Source: a virus
Length of the DNA stretch: 64,000 bases
IMG/VR virus record: IMGVR_UViG_3300008448_000067
Coordinates: 1 to 64,000 of that record
Direction: 5' to 3' (one strand)
A model generated the notes under the pieces. It was not told the DNA's origin. It searched no databases and saw nothing but the letters and a program-made list of their open reading frames with translations. Below are positions 51,501 to 60,901 of this stretch, in pieces. Numbering within the stretch: position 1 is the stretch's first letter; each line of letters starts with the position of its first letter. Made by a program: the position numbers and the translations under genes.

Positions 51501-53841
51501 TAACTTGTGCAATTTGTTTGATTGTGACACTGCCATTTGTGGAATTAGCAAATCTAACAAAGTCGCCCGCGCTAAATGTAGCAAGAAGATTAGCACCACC
51601 AGTTCCAGTGACAATAGTATTTGATGTACTGCCTGTACCAACAGAAACAGTTCCCGTTATTGGCGTTGATGATTGATAATCAGCAGTTGGAACAATAAGA
51701 AGATCTTTTTCTGCTGCTTGGCTTAATGCGCCAGTATATGGGAAATTGATATCGGTAGCAGTTGTTAAACTAACATATCCAGTAGTATTAGATGTAGCAC
51801 TTTCATTTGTTGTTCTGTATGTATATGAAATATTTGAAACAGATTTAAGAGCAGGCACTGAACTGTATAGCAGCGAATTACCAGAAGAATCTTCAAGTAC
51901 TGCAAATCCTCCATCACCAATTACTATATCAGCAACACCATCATTAGTGCCATTGTAATAAACAGAGCGAGTTGCACCAAAGTTTTGCCCGCTGTTCATT
52001 ACTATATCAAATAGATATAATCTATAGACAGCGTTAGCTGTGCCGGGTTCTCCAGATTCTAATATCATAGAGCGAATACGAGCTTCGCCAATCTTATTTG
52101 CTGGTGAAGAAATTGCACTTCCGGCCGACGACGTAATATACGTAACGGCTGCAGAATGAAGTTCTATTAAACCACCAATGTTAAATCCAAAATATCCACC
52201 GAGTTCTTTTACACGAACAAAGCTACCGATACCAAGACGAATCTTAGCACTGGTGTTTGTAGTAGTAGAAGTTCCTTTGTTGATATTAGATCTATACTCG
52301 TATGTTTCTACTCGATGCCCATTAATATATGCTTTACCCGGATCAATATTAATCTTAAATAGTGAAGACGTTTCAGAAAATACTGACGAATCTCTTGTAG
52401 AAACAATAAACTGATCGAGTACGTAATTGCCAGACTCTTCATATGTTCTCTTGGCCATTTCATCGCCAATTACATTATAAACAGTACTCTGACTTTGTCT
52501 GTATGGTCTACCACCAGCAAATTCCAAAATTGGAAGAAAGTCAGTATTAGCATCTGCAATATCTTTATCAAGAACAGTAAGTTCTGGAGTTAACTTAAGT
52601 CTATCAGCGCCCGGCGCAGCATAGTTATATGTTCCAGTTGCATTATCAAGAAGAGAAGTATCTTCGTTGCTGTCGATCAGATCTTCAGCAGTATAAAAAC
52701 CAACAGATTTATCAAAATCAGTATTTGAATATTTACTTACAACTACGAGTTGAGAAGATACTCGCGAGAAGAATCCCTTCTGGTAAATAGTACCCTCGTC
52801 AACAGTTACACCATATCCAGCACCAATTGGTTGAAGTGATGCATTAGCAACAGAAATAGTAGCAGCATAGTTAAGAGCTGTTACATTTAGTGTATCAATT
52901 TGAGTACTAGTTAAGCCTGATGTTGTTAACTTCATAACAGTGGTATGTGGTTCTACATAATAACCAGAGCCCTGACTAGTAACAGAAATAGATGTAATCT
53001 TACCAAGACTGTCTGTTAATAGTGAACCACCAGCACCAGTACCAATAACAGCTACAACTTTCGCACTGTTTGCAGTAGTTGCATTTAAAATTGATTCTCC
53101 AGCAGAAACTCTCCATTTTATTGTATTTGCTGTGATAAGATCAGCAGAAAGAGGTTTTACTTTTAGAACAAGTGCACTAGTATTTGCTGTTGTATTAGCT
53201 TCAATAATAGTTAAATTAGCAACACCATTTTGAATTACTTGACCGGCAACAAACGCGTTTGTTGGAAACGTTTTACCACCAGTAGTATTTTGCACAGCAA
53301 GAGCAGAAACAAAAACGACTCCATCATTATTACTAAATGTTGAAGAACCATTAATAACAAGAGTTTCAAATAAAGGATACTGTGGACTATATACAGTAAG
53401 CGTCTCGCCGGCTGAGAATGTTGCAGTGTTAGAATTGTCACCAGATGAATTATATTTTACATACAGTGTATTTAGATCTGGAACTCGAGTTTCAAATCCA
53501 GCAACCGTTTTTACAATATAACCTGTTACATTAGAACTATTACGAACTGATAACCCTTCAAATGCAGTTACATTAACTTGAGTACCATCTGTTTCAACGT
53601 CTTTAATTTTTACATAAGGAAGAACGGGATGGCGAACAATATTACAGCCTTCAATAATCGTGCCGCGCTTGAAAATATTATCACCAAATTTTTCAATTTG
53701 ATTTTGTAAAATTGACTGTAACTGATTCAGTTCTCTGGCCTGCACCGCGACACCCGGCTTAAAAAGAACGCGATAGTACTTATTAGTCGGATCGTAGTCG
53801 TCGTAATATGGAAAGGTGTTTAGGTCTGTCTGCAGAGCCAT
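48511..53841 (-). CDS. giant DUF4815-type baseplate/fibre protein (1776 aa)
   Basis: The N-terminal ~200 residues contain YYDDYDPTNKYYRVLFKPG, VQARELNQLQSILQNQIEKF and FGDNIFKRGTIIEG, the hallmark of the DUF4815 family found in large tail proteins of cyanophage-type myoviruses. The middle is a long series of beta domains; one segment (GDSFVYANSTT, YYAVYANSTGMALAS) matches the repeated module of the gp7-like protein. A helical stretch near residues 1260-1310 (KMADIASLEKRIKDLEYYVS) may trimerise. GGAG precedes ATG 53841. Role: baseplate periphery or fibre attachment, inferred from position after gp8. Confidence 0.85.
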   Translation of the reverse strand: MALQTDLNTFPYYDDYDPTNKYYRVLFKPGVAVQARELNQLQSILQNQIEKFGDNIFKRGTIIEGCNIVRHPVLPYVKIKDVETDGTQVNVTAFEGLSVRNSSNVTGYIVKTVAGFETRVPDLNTLYVKYNSSGDNSNTATFSAGETLTVYSPQYPLFETLVINGSSTFSNNDGVVFVSALAVQNTTGGKTFPTNAFVAGQVIQNGVANLTIIEANTTANTSALVLKVKPLSADLITANTIKWRVSAGESILNATTANSAKVVAVIGTGAGGSLLTDSLGKITSISVTSQGSGYYVEPHTTVMKLTTSGLTSTQIDTLNVTALNYAATISVANASLQPIGAGYGVTVDEGTIYQKGFFSRVSSQLVVVSKYSNTDFDKSVGFYTAEDLIDSNEDTSLLDNATGTYNYAAPGADRLKLTPELTVLDKDIADANTDFLPILEFAGGRPYRQSQSTVYNVIGDEMAKRTYEESGNYVLDQFIVSTRDSSVFSETSSLFKINIDPGKAYINGHRVETYEYRSNINKGTSTTTNTSAKIRLGIGSFVRVKELGGYFGFNIGGLIELHSAAVTYITSSAGSAISSPANKIGEARIRSMILESGEPGTANAVYRLYLFDIVMNSGQNFGATRSVYYNGTNDGVADIVIGDGGFAVLEDSSGNSLLYSSVPALKSVSNISYTYRTTNESATSNTTGYVSLTTATDINFPYTGALSQAAEKDLLIVPTADYQSSTPITGTVSVGTGSTSNTIVTGTGGANLLATFSAGDFVRFANSTNGSVTIKQIAQVTNTSSMILTAGPGQTFTGGSATMYFPKNVPISLSTKSTRWANVNVSNSQQMTIYLGSNIANTSNASSSANLMITYNATRVNVSSTGKTSERGVYTRVVCSNNSGSVRGPWALGVSDAFRLTKVYSANGASVAKTFNANTGVINSATANAFIQVSNNPFANGDSFVYANSTTTLGGLSGAATYYAVYANSTGMALASTRGGANLTITASATSENHTFTGQPIFFTANTYGVTDITNDFYIDTNQKEDYLDTSYLYRKPRAVELGTDVVLLIKYDVFSGGDIGVKTVSSYTIDDTLNFDALSVSSSIHTLEIPEMLGTSGVYYDLRDQYDFRPRSANTINLIKEISTVAAGANAASIINPGEPASADRFTASEKYFPTPDTDLTASIEYYLGRSDRVVLSSTGQFIVRTGKSGFISDIPPEPKNSLTLQILTIPPYPSLPQSLSNDMAKIIDTKIATESYGRRIGLYTVTSNIGTTDRSRIQVKGYKMADIASLEKRIKDLEYYVSFTLAEALAKSRFIPSSADSLIDRFRFGFFVDPFTDYNYADLGNPEFYATIKDDQLWPRLSELNLSFRPDDGSSGVVTLPYNEFTLISQNDATDGTVEGPITVTTVTQQTSIALQSQRSTSLSSTGSVYEEFFYTFSALSGPVEFYINGRDNDLALEVFQSSTAGGEYISTYNSASALPITTTDITAKNLSVLNDGRKIEHPGSMERKSTGPVGGWIQDHFKLLWTHSPNDGIYYKLRIYKGKFDSGLFQDAKAGTFGFKLYYPSDVVTTVTKIVPNAANFDYNGLVYQVSPADFTIMLSNQFAYFDYYGSINLGDYIADAQRFSISITGLKPNTYHKFIFDNEDKTSKCSQTRTSTTNTSGLLSDVNGILNFDFYYDAGIDEATSDLQQRNKLAAAAAGTKVFSVQSYDGNSDASGSIGIKYYSYIPYDYGTTTGLNSTQTATMSSTTTDYTITTQTTDTYTSQAINDAIDTKNVTYSGGFKSLSDNYEQLV

Positions 53842-53857
53842 TTAATTAAAACTCCAA

Positions 53858-56224
53858 TTAAAATTCTAAGATTATTTTTATAATTTCTGATTTGTTGCCA
53901 GCTCTAGTAATAGCATCTAAGTTTTCAATGTATAGAACTTGCCCACTGCCAACAACAAAGTCTCCAGGATATTTATTAGTTAGATTTGTTAACGATGCTA
54001 GAGATGTTGTGCCAGAAATATTTCTATTCAAATTGAATGTGCTAAATTTATTACTGATATACATAATATCATCATCAACACCGCCATTAATTTGAATACT
54101 GTGAAAAGCCCCTCGCGGCTTTGCATATTCAATAAGGCTGTCCTGTTCAATAACTTCATCATTCAAGAATGGTGTACCACCGGGATAATTTCCTACAAGT
54201 CTAGTAAGCTGCACAGCTGTAGTAAAAGCACCGGCTGTTTTACCATTTACTTGAATGGGAGTCGTTTCAATAATACTAGTAGCACCTGAAGATACACCAA
54301 CAATTTTTGACTCAGCAGCAAACACTCCAGTAACGTTTGACAAAGTAAGTAGCCCAGCACTAACTGAAGTTACTTCACCAAAAGCCTGCAACTTTAAAGC
54401 TGAAATTTCGCAGTTATTAGCTGTAAAGTGAGAATTAGTAGTAGCAGTAATTTGATAGTCTTGTGGAACATTACTCACAACAGAAAGATAGTTATTACTT
54501 CCTGATGTAACTAAAACATAATCATTAACAGAAAAACTGTCTTTAAAAGTAGGAGTCTGCGGATTAGCTAATGAAGCTAAAAGTTGACCACCAGATCCAG
54601 AAGTGGCAGTAACTAGTAAAGTAGGAACACTAGTATAATTGTTTCCCTGATTCGTAACAGTGACCGATGTAATTACATTTGCTGTTAAACTAACAGTTGC
54701 TGCAAACCCTGACCCACCGGTTCCGGTATTATTTGCGGTTACAGCCACGTCACTCGAATAAACACTTCCTCCATTTGCTATAGCAACTGTTGAAGAAATG
54801 CGGCCTTGATCTGTTTTAACAATATTAGTGCTATCAGTAACAACACTTACATTTCCATTCAGCTTAAGTTGCTTAAACTGATATACGTACTCACCGATTT
54901 GGAAGTTACCAATAGTATTAGCTGATCTAAGAGTAAGATCAACATTCGTATAAAGCGGATTTTTAATTAACCCGACCTGTCTAAAATCATTTTCGGTCGG
55001 TATTGCTCCGCCTTCACTATCTGTAAAAGCAGTACTAATACAAATTCTTTTAGCGCCGAATTCTGTTACTGGATCAGATCCATGTCCACCAATTGGCGAA
55101 ATAATTGGCTGTAATACAGCTGCCTCGAAAGTGCTTGCTCCAGAAATAGACGCTGGTAAATTAATAAAGACGCTATCAATAGTTATTGGAAGTGTATTAG
55201 GAGTCTTACCGACATATGATTCACCATAGCGATATCCAGCTCCAACTTTAAGCATTTCAACTTGCATAATACTGTTTGAAGAACTACTATCGATAATAGC
55301 CATTCCTTCAGCCGCTGTTGTTTCACTTCCGTCACCCCATACGTATATGTATGGATATATTTCATACGTATCACCAGCAGCTGGAGCTGTTGTAAATGCA
55401 GAATCTAGTATAAAGATCTTTTGTCCACCTACTCCACGATAATCTACAATTCGACGATGTTGTCCAGCAGCACCCGCACTCGATGTTTTGATATTGATTA
55501 CGCATCCAGCATAATAATCATCTTCTGCTACAGCGTCGTCCGGAGCTCCATATATGTTATTCACACCTCCAACGGCAAGATCTGTTGTTCTAAATGTAGC
55601 ATCTTCAATATAATTGTCATATCCCTTTCCAGCACTAACAATATCTATAACTTCAATTGTGCCCGGAACTGCCGCTGCTTGTATCGTAGTATTAGCAATA
55701 ATTGGAATATAACTCTTTGTAGCAAAATTTTCATACTGTGTTTTTGTAATGCTATACATGTACTTCCAAATATAACCATCTCCAGTTGGATACGGAGTTG
55801 TTATTTTTAGTGAAGGAGCACTAGTAGAATTTGTTTGAATTGTTGCATTACTAGAATTAAATATACACTTAAAAACGTTATACTCTGTACCCTCATCGAT
55901 TAAAGTATAAAATTTCTTACTGTAGAGATCTCCATCTGTATGATCATACTTATTATAAAATGTATTTGCTGTCCAAAGATATTTAGGAATACAGTGCACA
56001 ACATCACTTGAAGAAATTCTTTTAGCAAAAATCATGTTATCATAAACATCTAAGTTTGTAGACTTAAGACTGTCTGTAGGAGTTGTCAGAGTTGTATCAC
56101 TTCCAGGATAAGGAGTGTGCTTGCCTGCGAAGACAAAGTAGTCGTTATTAGCAAAAGAATCGACAAACGACGCTGCGCTTTCAACATTAAAATTAGTTGT
56201 TACAAGTTTCTGAGTAACTGACAT
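53858..56224 (-). CDS. gp8: gp8-like baseplate wedge protein (788 aa)
   Basis: Called from position (gp6-gp7-gp8 order as in T4) and an N-terminal domain with FANNDYFVFAGKHTPYPGSD, IFAKRISSSDVVHCIPKYLW and GYIWKYMYSI, the pattern of the gp8-type wedge proteins in marine T4 relatives. At 788 residues it is more than twice T4 gp8 (334); the extra C-terminal part is a run of beta domains (TGGSGFAATVSLTANVITSV, TNQGNNYTSVPTLLVTA) typical of tail-associated repeats. The ATG follows the gp7-like stop directly (TAAATG). An alternative is a gp8 domain fused to a fibre-like tail. Confidence 0.72.
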   Translation of the reverse strand: MSVTQKLVTTNFNVESAASFVDSFANNDYFVFAGKHTPYPGSDTTLTTPTDSLKSTNLDVYDNMIFAKRISSSDVVHCIPKYLWTANTFYNKYDHTDGDLYSKKFYTLIDEGTEYNVFKCIFNSSNATIQTNSTSAPSLKITTPYPTGDGYIWKYMYSITKTQYENFATKSYIPIIANTTIQAAAVPGTIEVIDIVSAGKGYDNYIEDATFRTTDLAVGGVNNIYGAPDDAVAEDDYYAGCVINIKTSSAGAAGQHRRIVDYRGVGGQKIFILDSAFTTAPAAGDTYEIYPYIYVWGDGSETTAAEGMAIIDSSSSNSIMQVEMLKVGAGYRYGESYVGKTPNTLPITIDSVFINLPASISGASTFEAAVLQPIISPIGGHGSDPVTEFGAKRICISTAFTDSEGGAIPTENDFRQVGLIKNPLYTNVDLTLRSANTIGNFQIGEYVYQFKQLKLNGNVSVVTDSTNIVKTDQGRISSTVAIANGGSVYSSDVAVTANNTGTGGSGFAATVSLTANVITSVTVTNQGNNYTSVPTLLVTATSGSGGQLLASLANPQTPTFKDSFSVNDYVLVTSGSNNYLSVVSNVPQDYQITATTNSHFTANNCEISALKLQAFGEVTSVSAGLLTLSNVTGVFAAESKIVGVSSGATSIIETTPIQVNGKTAGAFTTAVQLTRLVGNYPGGTPFLNDEVIEQDSLIEYAKPRGAFHSIQINGGVDDDIMYISNKFSTFNLNRNISGTTSLASLTNLTNKYPGDFVVGSGQVLYIENLDAITRAGNKSEIIKIILEF

Positions 56225-59200
56225 TTATTCCTCGACCGTCTTTGTTAAATAGTGGCCAGATGATGGAGCTCCACTATCTGTAGTATTAGCTGTTATATTT
56301 ATAGGAGTTCCATTGGCAGTTAATGATAGTTTAACTGTTGTACCAGAAGTCTGAACAATATAATAACTAGTATTATTAGCAAGGCCAGACAATACAGTAT
56401 TTGATGTAGCAGTTGTGTATTTTACTTGATCGCCGTTGGCAAATGGATTAATTGTACCAGTACTAATAGTTTCATTTCCTGAATTTACATCACTGTATGA
56501 GTTAAATTTAATTTGCTGACCAGTAGAGATCTCAGATAATGTAACTGGTAAACTGTCTTCTTCTATAATCACGGCCGATCCAAAGAACTTAGTACCAGCA
56601 GTATGCATAACTTTCTTAAACATATCAGCATAGTAATCAACCGATATCTTAGATAGAATTTCGTATGAATATTCTTGATAGTAATCACCATCATGTACGT
56701 ACATATCTTCTGAAAGGAAGCCTTTAGTACTCTTATAATATCCCTTGCTTATTCCATTTCCATCATTCACTACTTTAATAGTACCAGATCGCAGTCCATC
56801 TGCAGAGGTGTATTGCACAACATCTCCATTAGAATAACCAATTCCAGAATCGATTACTTGTAATGAAGTAACTTGTCCACTAGCTGTAATTACGTTTGCT
56901 TCAATTATGGCATTTAATCCAATTGGATATACAAGACTAAGATCTTCCTCTACTCCAACAACATTAGCAGTAACACCAGAAACAGAACCGACTAAAAGAG
57001 TATTTGCTTGAAATGTGTTTTCAAAGGTGAGTCTTTTTACGTGTACTGTAGTTGTATTTGCAGCTTTAACAATTCCCTTTGCTGTAGAAGTAATTTGATA
57101 TAAAGCAAAGCTTTGTACATTTCCAGTGACATATGGATTTGTGTAAGAATATAATGCGTTAGCAGTAATAGTTCCTGTATTACCAGAAATTCTTACATAA
57201 TTATTTGATCCAATTGTATAAACTGATTGAACTAAAGCATTTACAACTGGAGCACTGTTAACATACACGGAATCGCCTGGTAAGAATCCAGGAATAGTAG
57301 AGAAGTTATGTGATTCTGCAACACCAGCTGTAGCATTGATTGCTAAAGCAGATCCACCCACTGTAAGAGAAAGCTTAAATCCTACACTATTAGCACCGAC
57401 AATATAATATGCCGTGTTATTAGCAAGACCGGCGATGACAGTATTAGATGTTGGAACTCGGTATATGATTCTTTGATTATCAACAAATTCACTCGCATAC
57501 TTTGCTAAATTATGACCATTTGAGGCTGCATTATAATATCTTAGATAGTGTCCTGCATCTCCTGGATTTAAAGCAGTAATATCAACATTCGCTCCACCAG
57601 CACTCGCTGATAAAGCTAAACCAGAACTATTTGCATAACGAACATAATACAACTCATTATTTGACAAGCCAATAACAGCGGTACTTCCATTAGCAGTAAA
57701 GTATCTTACTTGATCACCATTTGCAAAGAGTGTATTTGCAGTAGCAATTGTAATAAAATCTGTTGTTCCATTTACTGCAGTATTGGAATTGAATATAACT
57801 ACATTTGATGCTTGTGTAATATTAATATTTGCTGCACCCGCCGTACTAGAAAGTGTAATGCCGGATGAGTTTGAATGAGCTATATAATAGAACGAATTAT
57901 TTGATAGTCCAGTTAAAGCCGTGTTTCCAGCAGCTGTATAATAGCGAACATAAGTATTTGATGGATAAGATGTATCAGCGCCAGCGATCGCAATGAAATC
58001 AGTATTGGAATTTACATCATCTGTAGTATTAAATACTACTGTGTTTGATATATAAAGAACAAAATCATTAGAACTTTGAATTTCATCTTTTGTGTTGACA
58101 TTGAAGTTCTTTTCACTGTACGTATTTCCATAAACACCATTATCTACTTTAAGGTCATAATATATTAGATTTGCAAATGTCTGTTGAACTCTTTCGCCGA
58201 CAGCATATACGCCAGTAGTGTTTGCAATACTAATAATAAAATCTTTACGACCAAATGCAGAAATGTATGGTTGGTATGCTAGAACATAAGGATCAACATT
58301 ATAACCAGATCCAGGGTCGACACCACTCAATGATCCAATTGTACCAATGTTGAATTGACCAAATGTTAAACATGAATATATTGTATTCTTAGCATCACCC
58401 TGTGGATTCTTTGGAAATCCATATGCTGCGGCTGTAACTGGAAGAGGAGTGTATGCTTGATTTGCAATTGCTAGTGTAGTATAAGCCGTGACTGCACTGA
58501 TTGCAGTATTAGTGGTGGCGCCATACTTGATAATGTTGCTGTTAGCGTATACAGTATTGCTTACTGCGCCGCCCGTAATACTTAAAGTATTATGATTATC
58601 TTTAGTGCGAAGTACGCCAGTGCCAACTTCAAATACTGTAGCATGAGCTAACTTATAAAAATAATGGCCTTCTTGAGTTATTTTATTATTAGCAAAAGTA
58701 GAGTAGTTTGTTGTATTAATATGAGTAGTTTTATTTGCTGGATATGATAAAATAAGACCGGTTGTATTAGTTGATACAACATAGTAATAGTCATCGCTGA
58801 CTAGGCCATTTAATGCGGTATTACCAGTAGCTACTTCGTACTTAACAATATCACCAATTGTAAATTTAGAATTGGCTGTTGGTATTGTAAAGAATCCAGA
58901 CGTTGCGTTTACTGCAGTATTACCATTGAATGCAATTTTATTGATAGTTTGATATACTCTATCGCCGATGGCAAATCCGGTGTTTGATGCAACAGTAAGA
59001 ATTTTTCGATCATAATCAAGTGTGGCAACACCATTAGAATTAAGAAGATCGGTACCAATGAATATCGATTCTTGATCACCAAGAGTACCAACATTAAACC
59101 CAGCGCCAGATCCAAAACTTGTAGATACTGGAATTCCAGATGTATTTGTTGTCTGTGTGAATATTCTACTATACTCTGAAGCTACATAATCGCCACCAGA

Positions 59201-60901
59201 AACATTAGATGTATATGTTTCTATAGTTGCAATAGAAGTATTTGCGTCCGTGTATAGTTTTTCTGTTTCTGTAAAGTATCCAGTAATAGGAACAAATGTA
59301 AGATTACCAGTGTTAGTACCAGCGTCGTGCGATACTGTTAATAGAAGGCCTTCAGCAACCTTCTGCCCACTAGAATTATAACGATAAATTCTTTTACTAT
59401 CAGGCAGCTGATTATTATTAGCCGATGAATATTTTATAGTGCTAATTGATTTTCTGATTTCGTAAACACCGAGTGTTAAATCTACTTGATCGACGTTTGC
59501 AGAAATAGATGAATCACTTGTTACTTCTAATCTTTGGCCGGGCGCAAATGATCCAGCTGCACTATTAACAACAAGAGTATTGCCGGCGTCGATCTGTACA
59601 ATACTCTGAATTGTTGCAGTAGCAATAACATCAGAAGTATTCTTATAAAGAATTGATTGACCGACTTGTAGTGTACCAATTTGATCTTTAACAAATACAG
59701 AATATGTTTGTGGAATTCCCATTACTTTACCAGTAATGGTTGCATCCAATGTAGAGTTTGCGTATAATGATTTAGTATTTGCTGAAGTATAATACGTTAC
59801 AGAATTGGTGAATACGCCATTTACATGTGAAATTACTGCTGTGCCATTTGCGTTATTCTGAACTATACTCAGAATATTGCCGGCTCCAGATAGTGCTCCA
59901 TTAGCAGCATATCTATAAACAGTTTCGCCTACGGCAAGATTTGCAGTAGCACTAGTAAATGTCATATTAATAAGAGGCTGTACAGCCTGATCAAACAGCT
60001 TAAAGTAAGAACCACCGCTAGTAGTAGTGGTGTTTTGTAGAGATATTACTTTTTCAGAAATAATAGAATCGGCATCTACCGTGTATCCATAACCACCATC
60101 AATAAAGATAAAGTCAATAATTCCAGAAGCTTCGCTCACAGCTTCGACTCGAGCTAAGCCACCTTCTCCAGAAACAGATCCGCTAAATGATACAATATCA
60201 CCAACACTAAAATCGCGACCACGATCTTGAATAATAACTCTTTTGATAGAACCAAGAAGTTGAGCTCTTTTAGTTCTATCAAATACAGGTGTGTTGTTAA
60301 TATTTAAACCGAGAAGTTCACCATTTATGAATTGGCTCTGTATATTACTAATGTATAAAATATCTATATAGCCAACTGCAGTACGACGACGAATATACTT
60401 TTCAACAAAAGCTTTAGCACCAGAGATAGCACCAATAATTTGCTTTCCGACGTAATCGATATTATAACGATTATGAGTAACTTCTAAATACTGTGGTCTT
60501 TCCCATACACCATCTGAAGTGCGCAGAATATTATCAGCAGGATAGCGAATTTCGGCTGATGTACCATATACTAATTTAAAGAACAAGTCAATTGATCGTT
60601 CTGTGCCTTTTGACCGATATAGATCTAAAGCATTTTTGACAAGCAGTTGTTTATTTGTAGCAGTATCAAATTGAATGTTGTTTAGATATTTTTCTTTGAA
60701 CTGTAAAATAAACTCATCAATAGTAGTATCAATATCTCTGTATTCTGGTAGTTTACGGGCTTGATAGATAACATTATTTGAAGTTTCTAACCACTCGTAA
60801 TATGCTTTGACAAAAGCAATAAACTGTGGGCCCTCTTCTTTATAAAAAGAAGGAAACTGGTTCTCTACAAGAGGAGAAATAAGTGATTCTATTTTCTTCA
60901 T
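56225..60901 (-). CDS. gp7: gp7-like baseplate wedge protein with repeated beta modules (1558 aa)
   Basis: Residues 5-210 (VENQFPSFYKEEGPQFIAFV, KAYYEWLE, NALDLYRSKGTERSIDLFFK, LVYGTSAEIRYPA, YVGKQIIG) parallel the C-terminal conserved part of T4 gp7 (NFEAFCEAYIQYL, SKGIEASYKFLFKVLYNEEV, LVGQTIY). Gene order gp6-this-gp8 agrees. The rest is a long chain of beta domains, including five copies of a ~65-residue module with GLxNNxxYYIVxxNSxGxxLS and NIT. T4 gp7 (1032 residues) has its extra domains before, not after, this region, so the architecture is rearranged. Coupled with gp6 by TAATG. Confidence 0.78.
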   Translation of the reverse strand: MKKIESLISPLVENQFPSFYKEEGPQFIAFVKAYYEWLETSNNVIYQARKLPEYRDIDTTIDEFILQFKEKYLNNIQFDTATNKQLLVKNALDLYRSKGTERSIDLFFKLVYGTSAEIRYPADNILRTSDGVWERPQYLEVTHNRYNIDYVGKQIIGAISGAKAFVEKYIRRRTAVGYIDILYISNIQSQFINGELLGLNINNTPVFDRTKRAQLLGSIKRVIIQDRGRDFSVGDIVSFSGSVSGEGGLARVEAVSEASGIIDFIFIDGGYGYTVDADSIISEKVISLQNTTTTSGGSYFKLFDQAVQPLINMTFTSATANLAVGETVYRYAANGALSGAGNILSIVQNNANGTAVISHVNGVFTNSVTYYTSANTKSLYANSTLDATITGKVMGIPQTYSVFVKDQIGTLQVGQSILYKNTSDVIATATIQSIVQIDAGNTLVVNSAAGSFAPGQRLEVTSDSSISANVDQVDLTLGVYEIRKSISTIKYSSANNNQLPDSKRIYRYNSSGQKVAEGLLLTVSHDAGTNTGNLTFVPITGYFTETEKLYTDANTSIATIETYTSNVSGGDYVASEYSRIFTQTTNTSGIPVSTSFGSGAGFNVGTLGDQESIFIGTDLLNSNGVATLDYDRKILTVASNTGFAIGDRVYQTINKIAFNGNTAVNATSGFFTIPTANSKFTIGDIVKYEVATGNTALNGLVSDDYYYVVSTNTTGLILSYPANKTTHINTTNYSTFANNKITQEGHYFYKLAHATVFEVGTGVLRTKDNHNTLSITGGAVSNTVYANSNIIKYGATTNTAISAVTAYTTLAIANQAYTPLPVTAAAYGFPKNPQGDAKNTIYSCLTFGQFNIGTIGSLSGVDPGSGYNVDPYVLAYQPYISAFGRKDFIISIANTTGVYAVGERVQQTFANLIYYDLKVDNGVYGNTYSEKNFNVNTKDEIQSSNDFVLYISNTVVFNTTDDVNSNTDFIAIAGADTSYPSNTYVRYYTAAGNTALTGLSNNSFYYIAHSNSSGITLSSTAGAANINITQASNVVIFNSNTAVNGTTDFITIATANTLFANGDQVRYFTANGSTAVIGLSNNELYYVRYANSSGLALSASAGGANVDITALNPGDAGHYLRYYNAASNGHNLAKYASEFVDNQRIIYRVPTSNTVIAGLANNTAYYIVGANSVGFKLSLTVGGSALAINATAGVAESHNFSTIPGFLPGDSVYVNSAPVVNALVQSVYTIGSNNYVRISGNTGTITANALYSYTNPYVTGNVQSFALYQITSTAKGIVKAANTTTVHVKRLTFENTFQANTLLVGSVSGVTANVVGVEEDLSLVYPIGLNAIIEANVITASGQVTSLQVIDSGIGYSNGDVVQYTSADGLRSGTIKVVNDGNGISKGYYKSTKGFLSEDMYVHDGDYYQEYSYEILSKISVDYYADMFKKVMHTAGTKFFGSAVIIEEDSLPVTLSEISTGQQIKFNSYSDVNSGNETISTGTINPFANGDQVKYTTATSNTVLSGLANNTSYYIVQTSGTTVKLSLTANGTPINITANTTDSGAPSSGHYLTKTVEE
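56228..58880 (-). repeat. five dispersed copies of a ~65-residue module in the gp7-like protein
   Basis: Copies near 58660-58880, 57790-57990, 57540-57760, 57290-57490 and 56228-56480. The shared pattern is GD-x-V-x-Y, NT-x-(I/L)-x-GL-x-NN, YY(I/V), NS-x-G-x-x-LS, N(I/V)TA and a terminal HY/HNF. A sixth relative lies in the 1776-residue protein near 50.9-51.05 kb. Confidence 0.75.
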
